The position numbers were made by a program, and so were the translations under genes. Below the pieces are notes generated by a model that was not told where the DNA came from, did no database searches, and saw only the letters and a list, made by a program, of their open reading frames with translations. Of a DNA stretch of 64,000 bases, positions 25,981 to 35,301 are shown piece by piece; position 1 is the stretch's first letter, and every line of letters begins with the position of its first letter. The stretch is from Cryomorphaceae bacterium 1068 (GTDB taxonomy: Bacteria > Bacteroidota > Bacteroidia > Flavobacteriales_D > Cryomorphaceae). The stretch lies in NCBI GenBank assembly GCA_027214385.1, contig JAPVXR010000012.1, positions 1-64,000 of the forward strand, written 5' to 3'.

Positions 25981-27837
25981 ATGAAAAAAATTAAACTATT
26001 AGTAATGACATTCACGCTTGCCTTGATGGCAGGTACCATTTTTGCAAATCACCTTACAGGCAATTTACTCTTCTCCGCTCGCTTTTCGGGTGCGCAAGAA
26101 GTACCACCCGTTGAAACGGATGCTAAAGGGGTAGGAAGTTTCTTTTTAAACTCTTCCATGGACACTTTGTGTTTGACCATTACCGCAAATGGACTAAGCG
26201 GCTCGATCACGGGAGCACATATCCATGAGGGTATGGTCGGAATGAACGGTGGTGTTTTAGCAGGGTTTACCGATAATATTGAAGGGAATTCCATCAAAGC
26301 TACACTAACAGGTGAAGCTTTGACACCCGAATTATTGGAGGCCATGTTCAATGAAGGGCTGTACTTCAACATTCATACTGAAGCTAACCCTTCAGGTGAG
26401 ATCCGTGGACAGATTTTGCTCGAAACGGATAAAGCCTATACAGGGATGCTCGATGCAGCGCAAGAAGTACCTGCAGGAAGCAGTGAAGCTACCGGGTTGG
26501 CGACATTCAACTTAAGTAAGCAGGGAAATGAGGTTAATTACTACGTCGTAGTAGATGGTTTGACAGGACCGATTCAAATGGCTCATCTTCACAATGCACC
26601 TGTAGGTGAAAACGGTGGGGTCATAGTAAACTTGATGGATGGAATAGATGGAAACGTAATTTCAGGATCTTTTGATCCAACTGAATTCGATGGCCTATTG
26701 GAAGCTATGAACGCTGGTGAGATTTACATTAACGTACATACAGAGGCCAATCCTGGAGGGGAAGTGCGCGGACAACTCATGCTCCAAGAGAGATTGAGTC
26801 ATGACGCTTATCTAACCGTTGACCAAGAAATTCCTGCTCCAATGGGAACCGCGGCAAATGGTATAGCAGTGGTAGGATTAACATACGCTTTTGACACGTT
26901 GTACTATGACATTCAGCTTGAAGGACTTTCAGGTCCACTAACGGGTGCACACTTTCATGAAGGTGCGTTTGGTGAAACAGGTGGTGTATTGATCGGTATT
27001 ACTGACGACATCGACGGCAATAGAATAAATGGTTCTGTAACAGGAGAAGCGCTGACAACTGAAAATATTGTCAAGTTCTTGTCGGGTCAGATTTACTTGA
27101 ATGTGCATACTGATTTGAATCCTGTGGGAGAGATACGCGGACAGGTTTACAAATTGATTCGGGAAGGGTACACCTACGAATTGTCGGGAGACCGAGAGGT
27201 GCCCGCAGTTGATACTGACGCTTATGGATCAGGTATCGTAAGTATAGACCGCGATCAAACCAATGTGCACTTTATGATGGCATACAATGATCTCACAGGT
27301 CCACAGACAGTTGCGCACTTTCACAATGCACCAGCTGGACAAAATGGAGGCGTTATATTCGACTTGGGTCCATTTTTCGGACAGACTGAAACTTTTGACT
27401 CAGCATTCGGATACTGGAGTGACATGGACGGAATGCCGTTCGATGCTGCTGCAGCCGAGGCATTCAGAGAGGGTGAGGTTTATGTAAACATTCACTCTGC
27501 TGAGAATCCGGGAGGAGAACTGCGTGGTCAAGTAGATCGAATGCTCGTTTGCTCGCAAGGAACACTCGGTTTGTTCGATCAATTTGAATTTGAATCTTTG
27601 AGTATTTATCCGAATCCGACTGAAGGAATGGTAAACGTTGACGTATCATCTTTGGATGGCAGTCAATATCAACTGCTGGTTACCGATATCACTGGTAAGC
27701 GAGTAGATAGCCAAATCATTCGTCCGAATGGATCAAGCGTGGTAAGGTATGAGAACAATGATCTACGTTCAGGTATTTACTTCTTGACGATCAACGGAGA
27801 GAATGTGGTTTATTCAGCTAAGCTGATGATCCAATAA
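25981..27837 (+). CDS. Four-CHRD-domain T9SS secreted protein
   Basis: A 618-aa protein. After a signal peptide (ending IFAN) there are four successive CHRD domains at about 28-147, 152-267, 272-390 and 396-518. Each has the GAHIHEG/AHLHNAP-type histidine motif and the closing NIHTEANPSGEIRGQ-type motif. A type A sorting domain ends the protein (SIYPNPTEGMVNV ... SAKLMIQ). CHRD domains were first described in chordin; their bacterial role is not established, though the conserved histidines hint at metal or ligand binding. The gene stands alone between a 197-bp leader and a strong terminator. Confidence 0.88.
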   Translation: MKKIKLLVMTFTLALMAGTIFANHLTGNLLFSARFSGAQEVPPVETDAKGVGSFFLNSSMDTLCLTITANGLSGSITGAHIHEGMVGMNGGVLAGFTDNIEGNSIKATLTGEALTPELLEAMFNEGLYFNIHTEANPSGEIRGQILLETDKAYTGMLDAAQEVPAGSSEATGLATFNLSKQGNEVNYYVVVDGLTGPIQMAHLHNAPVGENGGVIVNLMDGIDGNVISGSFDPTEFDGLLEAMNAGEIYINVHTEANPGGEVRGQLMLQERLSHDAYLTVDQEIPAPMGTAANGIAVVGLTYAFDTLYYDIQLEGLSGPLTGAHFHEGAFGETGGVLIGITDDIDGNRINGSVTGEALTTENIVKFLSGQIYLNVHTDLNPVGEIRGQVYKLIREGYTYELSGDREVPAVDTDAYGSGIVSIDRDQTNVHFMMAYNDLTGPQTVAHFHNAPAGQNGGVIFDLGPFFGQTETFDSAFGYWSDMDGMPFDAAAAEAFREGEVYVNIHSAENPGGELRGQVDRMLVCSQGTLGLFDQFEFESLSIYPNPTEGMVNVDVSSLDGSQYQLLVTDITGKRVDSQIIRPNGSSVVRYENNDLRSGIYFLTINGENVVYSAKLMIQ

Positions 27838-27857
27838 TATTTAGATCAATTTCATTC

Positions 27858-27890
27858 AAATGGCCTGCAATACATGCAGGCCATTTTTTT
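27858..27890 (+). terminator. Terminator after the CHRD gene
   Basis: AAATGGCCTGCA (27858-27869) pairs with TGCAGGCCATTT (27875-27886); seven T in all follow the GC part. This is one of the clearest terminators in the window. Confidence 0.92.
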
Positions 27891-27993
27891 GAACTAAAAA
27901 ACAGAAAATGAAATCTGCAACCGTCTTCGGTTCGTAGATAATATGGTTTAGAACGGTTTGCTATGTGCCGTTCGCGTTTTATGGTTTATTGCT

Positions 27994-28022
27994 AAGAGAG
28001 GGCTCGATAGGGCTCTCTTTTG
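27994..28022. terminator. Weak hairpin next to the phospholipase stop codon
   Basis: AAGAGAG (27994-28000) pairs with CTCTCTT (28013-28019). The 12-nt loop holds half of a direct repeat AGGGCTC. It sits just beyond the minus-strand stop at 28025. The short T run is on the plus-strand side, so assignment as the phospholipase terminator is tentative. Confidence 0.35.
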
Positions 28023-28024
28023 CT

Positions 28025-28951
28025 TTACCAATCAATCAGGCTGATGCCAATCCCGAAGGTGTTTTGGTAATTTCGGTAGTCGATCATGGTTTCGCCATAT
28101 CCCGCGAAAAATTGCAAATGACCTCGGAGATTCCCACTGATGGGAAAAATATAGTTTAACTCAAGACTCCCGCGCTTCAGCTGATTGAAAGGGTGCTTTC
28201 CCACTGCGTAAAGCATATGGTCGCCTATGGCATGGATTACTGTCAGCTCGGCTCGACCAATGTAATTTACCGCTTCGGGGTTATCCTCGTCCTTTCCTTT
28301 GATCACATACCACGGTCGAAACATCACTTGCCAGCCTTCTTTTTCCATCGCGAAATGGAAAATAATCCTATTCCAACTTCTGGAAAGCGGCAAGCTCTGT
28401 CCGTTTGATTCATGATTAAATGCCACACCCGCCATTTTTGCTCGAAAACCGAACAGATTAAAGTCGAGTGGGTAATTAAAGATGACTTCAGGTTCGTAGT
28501 TGAGTTCTCTAAACGGTCGCGACAACTCGCGATTGTATACTTGCCATGCTGCTAGCTGCGTATATCCCACCCAAAGATCTCCTTTGTTGTTGAATAGGCC
28601 TTGTGCAACCTTGGTCTTAAAGCTGATTTGAAATTTTGACTCTACAACATCCAAGTCGATAGGCTCACTAGTACTGAATTCCGCGTTCTGCCCAACAGGC
28701 TGTTGATTAGGGCTGCTTGACCAGCGAGCGAGCATGATATAGATAGGCTGATACGGTTCGAGCTGGAAGGTATTTCGACCCACAGAATCGACCAAATCCC
28801 AACGTTCGTCCAGACTGAGTATTTCACCATTCGCGATAAGTTCCTCAAAGAGTTGTGCTTTCGATCCAATTGACCAGCAAAGACTTAATAGGAAAATTAA
28901 AATGATCTTAGGAAGATAAGACTCAGCAAGGAGTTTGAGATTGATAGTCAT
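28025..28951 (-). CDS. pldA: Outer membrane phospholipase A (OMPLA-like)
   Basis: A 308-aa exported beta-barrel. The catalytic motif is visible as FNHESNGQSLPLSRSWNR, about residues 177-194: a His and a Ser two residues apart and an Asn further on, matching the His-Ser-Asn triad of OMPLA. The protein has aromatic-ended strands and finishes with an aromatic residue (LIDW). OMPLA hydrolyses phospholipids that reach the outer leaflet and so guards membrane asymmetry. The signal region (residues 10-32) is a little long. Its start lies 3 bp after the stop of the upstream TlpA-like gene, so the two are co-transcribed. Confidence 0.85.
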   Translation of the reverse strand: MTINLKLLAESYLPKIILIFLLSLCWSIGSKAQLFEELIANGEILSLDERWDLVDSVGRNTFQLEPYQPIYIMLARWSSSPNQQPVGQNAEFSTSEPIDLDVVESKFQISFKTKVAQGLFNNKGDLWVGYTQLAAWQVYNRELSRPFRELNYEPEVIFNYPLDFNLFGFRAKMAGVAFNHESNGQSLPLSRSWNRIIFHFAMEKEGWQVMFRPWYVIKGKDEDNPEAVNYIGRAELTVIHAIGDHMLYAVGKHPFNQLKRGSLELNYIFPISGNLRGHLQFFAGYGETMIDYRNYQNTFGIGISLIDW

Positions 28952-28954
28952 TGC

Positions 28955-29908
28955 TTAATCGAGTATCGTCACCCTTTCCGGTTGGATCTCAAAATTGAGT
29001 TTTTCTTGACTACGAATGCGCCTGATGGCATTAGAAAAATTTGTGGCCAATTCTCTATTGTCACCGAGCTGAGCACCGACTTGAATTTTTTGAACTTTGC
29101 CATTGCGGTCGATTATAATATTGGTGGGATAGGCCAGTACTGCAAAAGCTTCAGCTATATTCCTTGAATTGCCGATTTGGCGAAACGAAAAATCGAGGTA
29201 AACGGCATTGATATTCTCCGTGCTCTTCATTTTTAAGGGAATTACAAAAATGCTGTCGTTTTGTACCAAAACAGAATCTAAACACAAAGAAATAAGTTGG
29301 ACGGATTCATCATCTTTCCACTCTTCTCGAAGCCTATTCAAGGCAGGTATCTCTTCCATGCAAGCCTTACAGCCGTAGTACCAAAAATTCAATAGGGTAG
29401 TCTTTCCGTCAAAAATGGATGGCGTCACGATTTCTGAAGTAAGATGGTCGTAATGAGAAAACTCAGGTACTGATTGTCCCCAAAACCTAAATTGACTGAA
29501 GTTTGACCAAGCGCCAAGACTCTTGCTATCGAGAGGTGAAGGCATTTCTCCTTTTGGGACGTGGTGCCAAGAGGAATCAATCAGTTGATTTACAGAAGCC
29601 GTGAGCCCATAAGTTTTTTTTTCAAGTCCTGTTTCTACTTCAATCAGAATGCGCGAAGTGTCGAGCGGCATAACCCAAAGCGTTGTATCGTCTACTCGGT
29701 GCTCGGCATTTCCGATGACGTCATAACTTACTTCGGCGGGGTTGAGCTTGTCTTTGCCTTTTTTGAAATAGTAGGCCGACCAGTCAAAAGTTTTCAAGTC
29801 GCCTTGTTGGGACACCAGTTTAATCTTCTCTTCCACTTTTTCCACCTTTTCATCTGAGGTGCAGGAAAAAATTAGGACGGGGATAAGAAGGGTCAAGAGC
29901 TGTTTCAT
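28955..29908 (-). CDS. TlpA-like thioredoxin-fold lipoprotein
   Basis: A 317-aa lipoprotein (lipobox IPVLIFSC). The C-terminal half from about residue 165 is an AhpC/TSA-TlpA thioredoxin fold with the redox pair in YYGCKACMEEIPAL; the residue before the first Cys is Gly and the usual Trp is Tyr. The cis-Pro region is AYPTNIIID. It may reduce disulfides in periplasmic or surface proteins, or hand electrons to cytochrome maturation. The N-terminal 150 residues are an extra domain of unknown fold. It precedes the phospholipase gene by 3 bp. Confidence 0.82.
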   Translation of the reverse strand: MKQLLTLLIPVLIFSCTSDEKVEKVEEKIKLVSQQGDLKTFDWSAYYFKKGKDKLNPAEVSYDVIGNAEHRVDDTTLWVMPLDTSRILIEVETGLEKKTYGLTASVNQLIDSSWHHVPKGEMPSPLDSKSLGAWSNFSQFRFWGQSVPEFSHYDHLTSEIVTPSIFDGKTTLLNFWYYGCKACMEEIPALNRLREEWKDDESVQLISLCLDSVLVQNDSIFVIPLKMKSTENINAVYLDFSFRQIGNSRNIAEAFAVLAYPTNIIIDRNGKVQKIQVGAQLGDNRELATNFSNAIRRIRSQEKLNFEIQPERVTILD

Positions 29909-30009
29909 GGTCTCAATTTAAAACCAAGATAGAATACCCACAATGCTTCAGCAAAATATAGCTGGTCTATTGCTTTCCTTTGCAAATTTCTTAGTGTAAT
30001 TGATTCGAG

Positions 30010-32046
30010 TCAACGTGCAATTATAACTTTCTCATTGACCACTTCCTTCTCAGTCGTCAACCGATACAGATAAACCCCATTCGGCAATCCCGATCCATCG
30101 AAATCAAATCGGTACTCGGCGTCGGGGCTGGTATTTCCTGCAAAGAGGCGTTCGATTATTCTTCCATTCATATCCAACACTTCCAAAGTGGTATATTGCG
30201 GTTCTTTCACCGAAAAGGTCACTTGGGAGAAACCTTCAGTGGGATTGGGATAAGCTACTAAACCAGCAGCATCAGGTGTGGTAAACGGTTGCCACGCCGA
30301 CCAAGGCCCCGCCACAATCGGCGACTGTGAACACCCACAACGCACGCGCCAAGCGTAGTCCGTGCCGTATTCCAGAACCGATCCGGATAAGAAATAGGAT
30401 TGGACATCGCCGACAAGTATTTTAAGAAGTGGATTCCCATTCGCAAAACGCAAGTCTACTTGACAGCCAATTTGATAGGGCACCGCTTCCCATTCCAGCA
30501 GATAGCTAGTTCCTGCGAAGGTTGTATTAATGCTTGAATTTTCTACGGCGGGAAATGGATTGGCACAGTCAGGGGGACCTGAAGACATGTTGTCTTCAAA
30601 TTGGGCTAAATATAAATCGCTTCCACCATTCATATCTTCCTGCCAGCTATTTTCATCACCGTAGAATTCCTCACTTCGAGTGGATCCACAGACAGCAAAA
30701 TTATTTCCATTAACCGCTATTCCTCCCGCAGAATCAACATTTTCTCCACCGAAGGCAGTAATCCAAATCGCTTGGCCTTCAGAGGAAAATTTAGTTATAA
30801 AAACATCCGAAGAACCATTCAATTCAAATTGAAAAGGGTTACTGTTGAAACTATCATCATAGGCTGAGCTCCTATAGTTTAGCAAAACTCCGCCTTCGAT
30901 CCATTCTATATAATCCGCGGCTGGACTCCATGTTCCTCCATAAAAGGTGCCCCATAGGCGCTCTCCATCAGGACTAAACTTCATAAGGAAACCGCTATAA
31001 TTTCCAACACTTTCATTCCCCCCTTGGTGAGCTCCTTCCGTAGCAATTCCCCAATACGAACCGGTAACTCCTGAGAGATAAACATTTCCGTCGGGATCGG
31101 CTGTAATTATACTCTGGTACTCATCCCAACTTCCACTAACATAGGTTGACCAAACTAAATTTCCGTTGGGAGAGAATTTAGCCAGAACGATGCTATTACC
31201 AGATCCGGAGGTCTGATAGGCTCCTTGGGTAGCCAACCCTTCTTCGCTATCCGTGTCTATGGCAATATAGATATTTCCGTTTCCATCCGTTGAGATAGAT
31301 TCTTCCGAATCAACCAAAGCACCAACAGCTTCGACATCAGTATTCGCCGGCAGGTAAGTGCACCACAACAGTGAGCCATCACCGGAAAATTTAGCCAAAA
31401 AAGAATTTGCGCCAAGCGATGGATCAAACGTCTCATCGAAAGCCCCGGATGTGGATAGATTGGATGAAAGAGTTCTTCCTGCCAAAATGATAGAACCATC
31501 AGGACTACTTTTGATTACCGCACTGCTCTCAGCTGCAAGTCCTCCAAAGTAGGTGCTCCATTCCAACGTGCCGTCGGGATTAAATGCGGCCAGAAATAAA
31601 TCTTCTTCACCTGCTCGTTCTATTTGATGCGCATCGCCGAAAACGATTCCTTCATCGGACAGGGTAGTTCCGGAAATAATGATTTTTCCATTCGCACTGC
31701 ACATAGTTTCAAATAAATCATCCTGAGGACCTCCGAAATAATTGCTCCACGCGAATTGTCCGTCATCCGAAAAACGAATTAAGAACGCATCAACTCCACC
31801 TGAAACTGAATCCTGATTTATGCCTGAGCCAAATAGCAGCTCTTCGTTCGATTCTCTGCCAGCAATGTATACTTCATTATCTGCACCAAAAGCCACGCCT
31901 TCTTTCTTTTCAAAACCCGAAAAAGTTTGGTAAAAAGATGGCCCCCCGATATAGGTAAACCAGTCGAGGGTTTGATCGGTTTGCGAATGTGTGGGAATAC
32001 AAAATAGGAGCGATAGTGCTAGGCAGGTTAGGATTTTCTTCATCAT
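30010..32046 (-). CDS. SBBP-like beta-propeller protein with T9SS sorting domain
   Basis: A 678-aa secreted protein. After the signal peptide (ending THSQ) there are about eight repeats of near 55 residues with the pattern WSTYFGG ... DGSIILAGRTLS, typical of SBBP (seven-bladed propeller) proteins. A fibronectin-like domain follows at about 495-590, and a type A sorting domain at the end (VAYPNPTEGFSQVTF ... NEKVIIAR). No enzyme motif is visible; surface adhesion or binding is the likely role. The gene is transcribed alone: HigBA and a 251-bp gap lie upstream, and a 101-bp gap lies before the TlpA-like gene. Confidence 0.83.
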   Translation of the reverse strand: MMKKILTCLALSLLFCIPTHSQTDQTLDWFTYIGGPSFYQTFSGFEKKEGVAFGADNEVYIAGRESNEELLFGSGINQDSVSGGVDAFLIRFSDDGQFAWSNYFGGPQDDLFETMCSANGKIIISGTTLSDEGIVFGDAHQIERAGEEDLFLAAFNPDGTLEWSTYFGGLAAESSAVIKSSPDGSIILAGRTLSSNLSTSGAFDETFDPSLGANSFLAKFSGDGSLLWCTYLPANTDVEAVGALVDSEESISTDGNGNIYIAIDTDSEEGLATQGAYQTSGSGNSIVLAKFSPNGNLVWSTYVSGSWDEYQSIITADPDGNVYLSGVTGSYWGIATEGAHQGGNESVGNYSGFLMKFSPDGERLWGTFYGGTWSPAADYIEWIEGGVLLNYRSSAYDDSFNSNPFQFELNGSSDVFITKFSSEGQAIWITAFGGENVDSAGGIAVNGNNFAVCGSTRSEEFYGDENSWQEDMNGGSDLYLAQFEDNMSSGPPDCANPFPAVENSSINTTFAGTSYLLEWEAVPYQIGCQVDLRFANGNPLLKILVGDVQSYFLSGSVLEYGTDYAWRVRCGCSQSPIVAGPWSAWQPFTTPDAAGLVAYPNPTEGFSQVTFSVKEPQYTTLEVLDMNGRIIERLFAGNTSPDAEYRFDFDGSGLPNGVYLYRLTTEKEVVNEKVIIAR

Positions 32047-32297
32047 TTCTGGTGAATATAGTTAACAGAAATATAGGGGTTTATTCTAAAATCTACAACA
32101 GGGCCACATGCATACCATGTATCAGAAGTGATTTTTCCATATTTGGTATAAGTCCCTGTGCTCGCTGAGCCAATAAGAGTTAAAATTGTCACCGATAGGA
32201 AATGTTGCTCATATCGCTCAGAGTGAGATGTCGTAAGCGACGATAGGAGCTTATGCATTTTACTAAATGTTGCCCTTAGTGTTTTTTCTTTTTTTCT

Positions 32298-32654
32298 TCA
32301 ATAATCCTGAATCAAAACTTCCGTAGGTATGCGCAACTGAGTATTTAGCTTTCTAATCATGTCCAAAGTAAGTTTGCGCTTTCTGTTCATTATTTCGCTC
32401 ACTCGGCTTTTAAAACCAATCATTTCTACTAAGTCCTTTTGTTTCAATCCCATCTGTTCCATTCGAAAATTGATGGCAGAAATCGGGTCGGGCATTCCGA
32501 CAGGGAAATTCTCATTTTCGTAGTTGTCGATTAGAATCGCCAAAATTTCCAGTTCGTCACCTTCTTTTGTTCCCCGCTTCGCATCAAAAATCACTTCGAG
32601 TCTCTCGAGTGCCTTTTTATAATCTTTCTCGTTTCTAATTGGTGAGATGTTCAT
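32298..32654 (-). CDS. higA: HigA-type antitoxin, XRE helix-turn-helix
   Basis: A 118-aa protein starting at the ATG at 32654, one base after the toxin stop. Its N-terminal half is the HigA-specific acidic helix bundle (NEKDYKKALERLEVIF), and its C-terminal half is an XRE-type helix-turn-helix, MGLKQKDLVEMIGFKSRVSE, followed by IMNRKRKLTLDMIRKL. It should neutralise HigB and repress their common promoter. The long gap of 251 bp after its stop shows no gene. Confidence 0.87.
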   Translation of the reverse strand: MNISPIRNEKDYKKALERLEVIFDAKRGTKEGDELEILAILIDNYENENFPVGMPDPISAINFRMEQMGLKQKDLVEMIGFKSRVSEIMNRKRKLTLDMIRKLNTQLRIPTEVLIQDY

Positions 32655-32655
32655 A

Positions 32656-32949
32656 TCAAATTTCGTTTGCGTTAATCTTATCATAATCAGCGTGAGTTCC
32701 AATGAAGCGTATCCATGCCAGTTTGTATTCAAAATTGAATTTTACAATCATTCGATAGTCATTGCCTTTGATGTTGAATACAATTCGGTTATCATTTAGA
32801 ATACTGGCGCTGGGATAATTGCTTTTCAGTTCGTTTATCGAAGCCCAATTGGATTTTTCGGTTTCACGATACCACGCCTTCAATTGAAGTTCGCAGTCTC
32901 CGTGTTTTTCCCAAAAATCCCTTAAGGTTCCACGCGAAAATATTTTCAC
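32656..32949 (-). CDS. higB: HigB-type mRNA interferase toxin
   Basis: A 97-aa protein of the HigB_toxin (PF09907) family. Recognisable parts are LRDFWEKHGDCELQLKAWY at the N-terminus and RIVFNIKGNDYRMIVKFNFEY plus WIRFIGTHADYDKI at the end, the usual RelE-like core. It is expected to cut ribosome-bound mRNA. The start codon is GTG (32949), which fits a low toxin level. Toxin before antitoxin with a 1-bp gap is the normal HigBA order. Confidence 0.88.
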   Translation of the reverse strand: MKIFSRGTLRDFWEKHGDCELQLKAWYRETEKSNWASINELKSNYPSASILNDNRIVFNIKGNDYRMIVKFNFEYKLAWIRFIGTHADYDKINANEI

Positions 32950-33123
32950 ATTACTTTCTTTAACGCAAAGGTATAATAAAAGTTACCGTATCGGGAACTT
33001 TCTGAAGTCTTTTTTTTATTATGGGCAACGTTGGAGCAAGGCGATGTGGGTGAGTCAAAGCTAAATAGTGAAATCGTTCTTACCTCGATTAACACTAGGA
33101 GGCCATTTTGAGCAGTCTTCGCG
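32950..33123. other. Promoter region of higBA and spacer to the phosphatase gene
   Basis: A 174-bp gap. The higB-proximal part is AT-rich and should hold the autoregulated promoter, but I see no clear palindromic operator. The part near 33020-33060 is more GC-rich (GGGCAACGTTGGAGC) and carries no gene. Confidence 0.3.
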
Positions 33124-33918
33124 TTACCACCCCTTCACCATATCCACCAAATCTTGGTGAATCAGTCCATTGTCGCAAACAAGGGTACTCCCAAAAAGAT
33201 AGTCATCCTTTCCGTAAAAGTCGGAGACTTTCCCACCTGCTTCTTCGATGATGATAGCTCCCGCTGCTACGTCCCAAGCATTGAGACCGTACTCGTAAAA
33301 ACCATCAAATCGGCCGCAAGCCACGTAGGCCATGTCTACCGCCGCTGCTCCGAGTCTTCTGATGCCGCGAGAATTAGCATTGACCTCTGCCAAAATTTTC
33401 AGGTATTCCATTTGCCGACCTTTGCTGTCGTATGGAAATCCCGTTGCCAGCAAAGTCAGCTGAATATCGTTTTGATCGGAAACCTTGATTGGCTCCCCGT
33501 TGAGAAAAGCTCCCAAACCTTTTGCGGCGCTGAAACACTCGTCGCGCTCAGGGTCGTAAATAACTCCGAGGAGAATCTCGCCGTTCTTCCAAAGGGCCAC
33601 ACTCGTGCAATAGCAGGGAATACCAAAAAGGTAATTGGTAGTACCATCCAATGGGTCGATAATCCAGTTGTAGTCTTCACCACGCTCGCCCGTTCCTTCT
33701 TCGGCGATGTAGCCTGCTTCGGGCAGTACTTTGCGGAGATAATCCACGAATCGTCGTTCAGCTTCTTTGTCGGCGCGGGACACGAGATCGTTCTTCCCGC
33801 TTTTCATTTCAACCTCGGAAGTCTTGATGCTTTGGCGCTCGTCTTTCAGAAATTTCCCCGTCTCAATGCTGATCTCGATGACTTGATCCAGAATTTCTTT
33901 AAGCATGTATCGGCTCAT
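33124..33918 (-). CDS. suhB: Inositol monophosphatase family protein
   Basis: A 264-aa Mg2+-dependent phosphatase. The metal ligands are in AEEG (72-75), IDPLDGTTN (87-95; Asp88 and Asp91) and the late NAWDVAAG motif. It should hydrolyse inositol 1-phosphate or related sugar phosphates such as FBP or PAP; the exact substrate is not settled by motif alone. The first ATG overlaps mtaB by 20 bp; a second Met at 33906 is equally possible and overlaps by 8 bp. The pair with mtaB is translationally coupled. The symbol is by family, not by function proof. Confidence 0.85.
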   Translation of the reverse strand: MSRYMLKEILDQVIEISIETGKFLKDERQSIKTSEVEMKSGKNDLVSRADKEAERRFVDYLRKVLPEAGYIAEEGTGERGEDYNWIIDPLDGTTNYLFGIPCYCTSVALWKNGEILLGVIYDPERDECFSAAKGLGAFLNGEPIKVSDQNDIQLTLLATGFPYDSKGRQMEYLKILAEVNANSRGIRRLGAAAVDMAYVACGRFDGFYEYGLNAWDVAAGAIIIEEAGGKVSDFYGKDDYLFGSTLVCDNGLIHQDLVDMVKGW

Positions 33919-35215
33919 TTAGAAGTTCGACTTTCATTAATCCATCGCGGTCGATTTCCGTCAGAGAAACAGTTCGTACCGTATTAATAAAACTTTCGTC
34001 AAATGGGATCTTCACTTTGACGTAATTCTCGGTAAATCCATTCATCATGCCCCCTTCTTCCTCTGCTTCGAAGAGCACTTGACTGGTCGTTCCCAGCTGT
34101 TCTTGATAAAAAGCCTTTTTCTTTTTGTGACTCAGCACGCGGAGCATTTTGGTGCGCTCGTAGCGAATAGCCTTGGGCACCACTTCTTCTAGTCTGACAG
34201 CGGTTGTATTTGCCCTTTCCGAATAGGTAAAAGCGTGAAGGTAGCTAACGGGCAAGTCTTTGAGGAAGTCGTAAGTGACTAGAAACTCTTCATCTGTTTC
34301 ACCAGGGAATCCCGTAATCACATCAACGCCAATGCACGCATCGGGCATAAGCGCCTTGATCTTTTCTACGCGCTCTCGGTAAAGGTCGCTGCGGTATCGG
34401 CGGCGCATGGCCTGCAGTATTCTGTCAGATCCAGACTGAAGAGGAATGTGGAAATGGGGAACAAATTTCTTACTCGCTGCTACGAATTCAATGATTTCGT
34501 CATTGAGCAAGTTGGGCTCAATACTCGAGATCCGATAGCGCTCGATTCCCTCCACCTTTTCCAATTCTCGGATGAGGTCTAGGAAGCTTTCTTCTGTTCC
34601 GTTTCCGTAATCACCAATATTGACTCCAGTCAGCACCACTTCTTTGGCACCAGCCGCCGCTGCTTCTCTGGCCACTTTCAAAGTCTCCTCAATAGAAGCA
34701 CTTCTCGATCTGCCTCGCGCCAGCGGTATGGTACAGAAGGCGCAAAAATAATTGCAGCCATCTTGAACTTTCAGGAAAGTCCGCGTGCGGTCATTGGATG
34801 AAAATCCGGGAATGAATTCTTTTGTGTGCTTAATCGCTCGGGCAGCTGTTTGTCCTTTCTCGGCAATGTCTTCGCGCTCCAAATATTCCGCTACATTGAA
34901 TTTCTCCTCGGCACCCAAAACCAAGTTGACACCGGGGATTTCTGCTATCTCGGTAGGCTTCAATTGGGCATAGCAGCCGATTACGATCACCACCGCTTCA
35001 GGATTGATTCGCAGTGCTTTTCTCACTACCGACCGACATTTCTTGTCGGCATTATCCGTCACCGAACACGTATTGATGACAAACACGTCAGGATTGTCTT
35101 CGAACGCGACCCGTCCATAGCCTGCATCTTGCAACTGACGTGCGATGGTGCTGGTCTCCGAAAAATTGAGCTTACAGCCCAACGTGTAAAAGGCTACCTT
35201 CTTGAATTGAAGCAT
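33899..35215 (-). CDS. mtaB: tRNA (ms2)t6A37 methylthiotransferase MtaB
   Basis: A 438-aa radical-SAM methylthiotransferase of the MiaB/RimO/MtaB group. The N-terminal UPF0004 domain starts TLGCKLNFSE (a cysteine for the auxiliary cluster), with further cysteines in FVINTCSVTD and VIGCYAQLK. The radical-SAM motif is GCNYFCAFCTIPLARG. A TRAM domain ends the protein. It adds a methylthio group to t6A at position 37 of tRNAs reading ANN codons. The TLGCKLN opening and 438-aa length fit MtaB better than MiaB or RimO. The phosphatase gene overlaps its 3' end. Confidence 0.93.
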   Translation of the reverse strand: MLQFKKVAFYTLGCKLNFSETSTIARQLQDAGYGRVAFEDNPDVFVINTCSVTDNADKKCRSVVRKALRINPEAVVIVIGCYAQLKPTEIAEIPGVNLVLGAEEKFNVAEYLEREDIAEKGQTAARAIKHTKEFIPGFSSNDRTRTFLKVQDGCNYFCAFCTIPLARGRSRSASIEETLKVAREAAAAGAKEVVLTGVNIGDYGNGTEESFLDLIRELEKVEGIERYRISSIEPNLLNDEIIEFVAASKKFVPHFHIPLQSGSDRILQAMRRRYRSDLYRERVEKIKALMPDACIGVDVITGFPGETDEEFLVTYDFLKDLPVSYLHAFTYSERANTTAVRLEEVVPKAIRYERTKMLRVLSHKKKKAFYQEQLGTTSQVLFEAEEEGGMMNGFTENYVKVKIPFDESFINTVRTVSLTEIDRDGLMKVELLNEPIHA

Positions 35216-35301
35216 GGCGCAAAGGTACTATGGTTTTCTTTTCAAAATAGCTGTATTCGGATCGAAACGAGTAATTTCGAATTTCCTACAAGCTTTGGAG
35301 T

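Noticed and set aside
26050-27550. Tandem DNA repeat in the CHRD gene
   Set aside because: The repetition is at the protein level; the nucleotide sequences of the four units have diverged too far for a DNA repeat.
32043-32258. 71-codon minus-strand frame between higA and the propeller gene
   Set aside because: Overlaps the start codon of the propeller gene, has no signal peptide or known pattern; could be a remnant but I cannot support it.
33010-33060. Integron-type attC site near GGGCAACGTTGG
   Set aside because: No matching inverse half with TAAC/GTTA ends, no integrase, no cassette genes.
33154-33987. 277-codon open frame on the plus strand opposite the inositol monophosphatase gene
   Set aside because: It lies fully antisense to a clear, motif-bearing phosphatase gene and has no recognisable domain or signal; long antisense frames are usual with this codon use.
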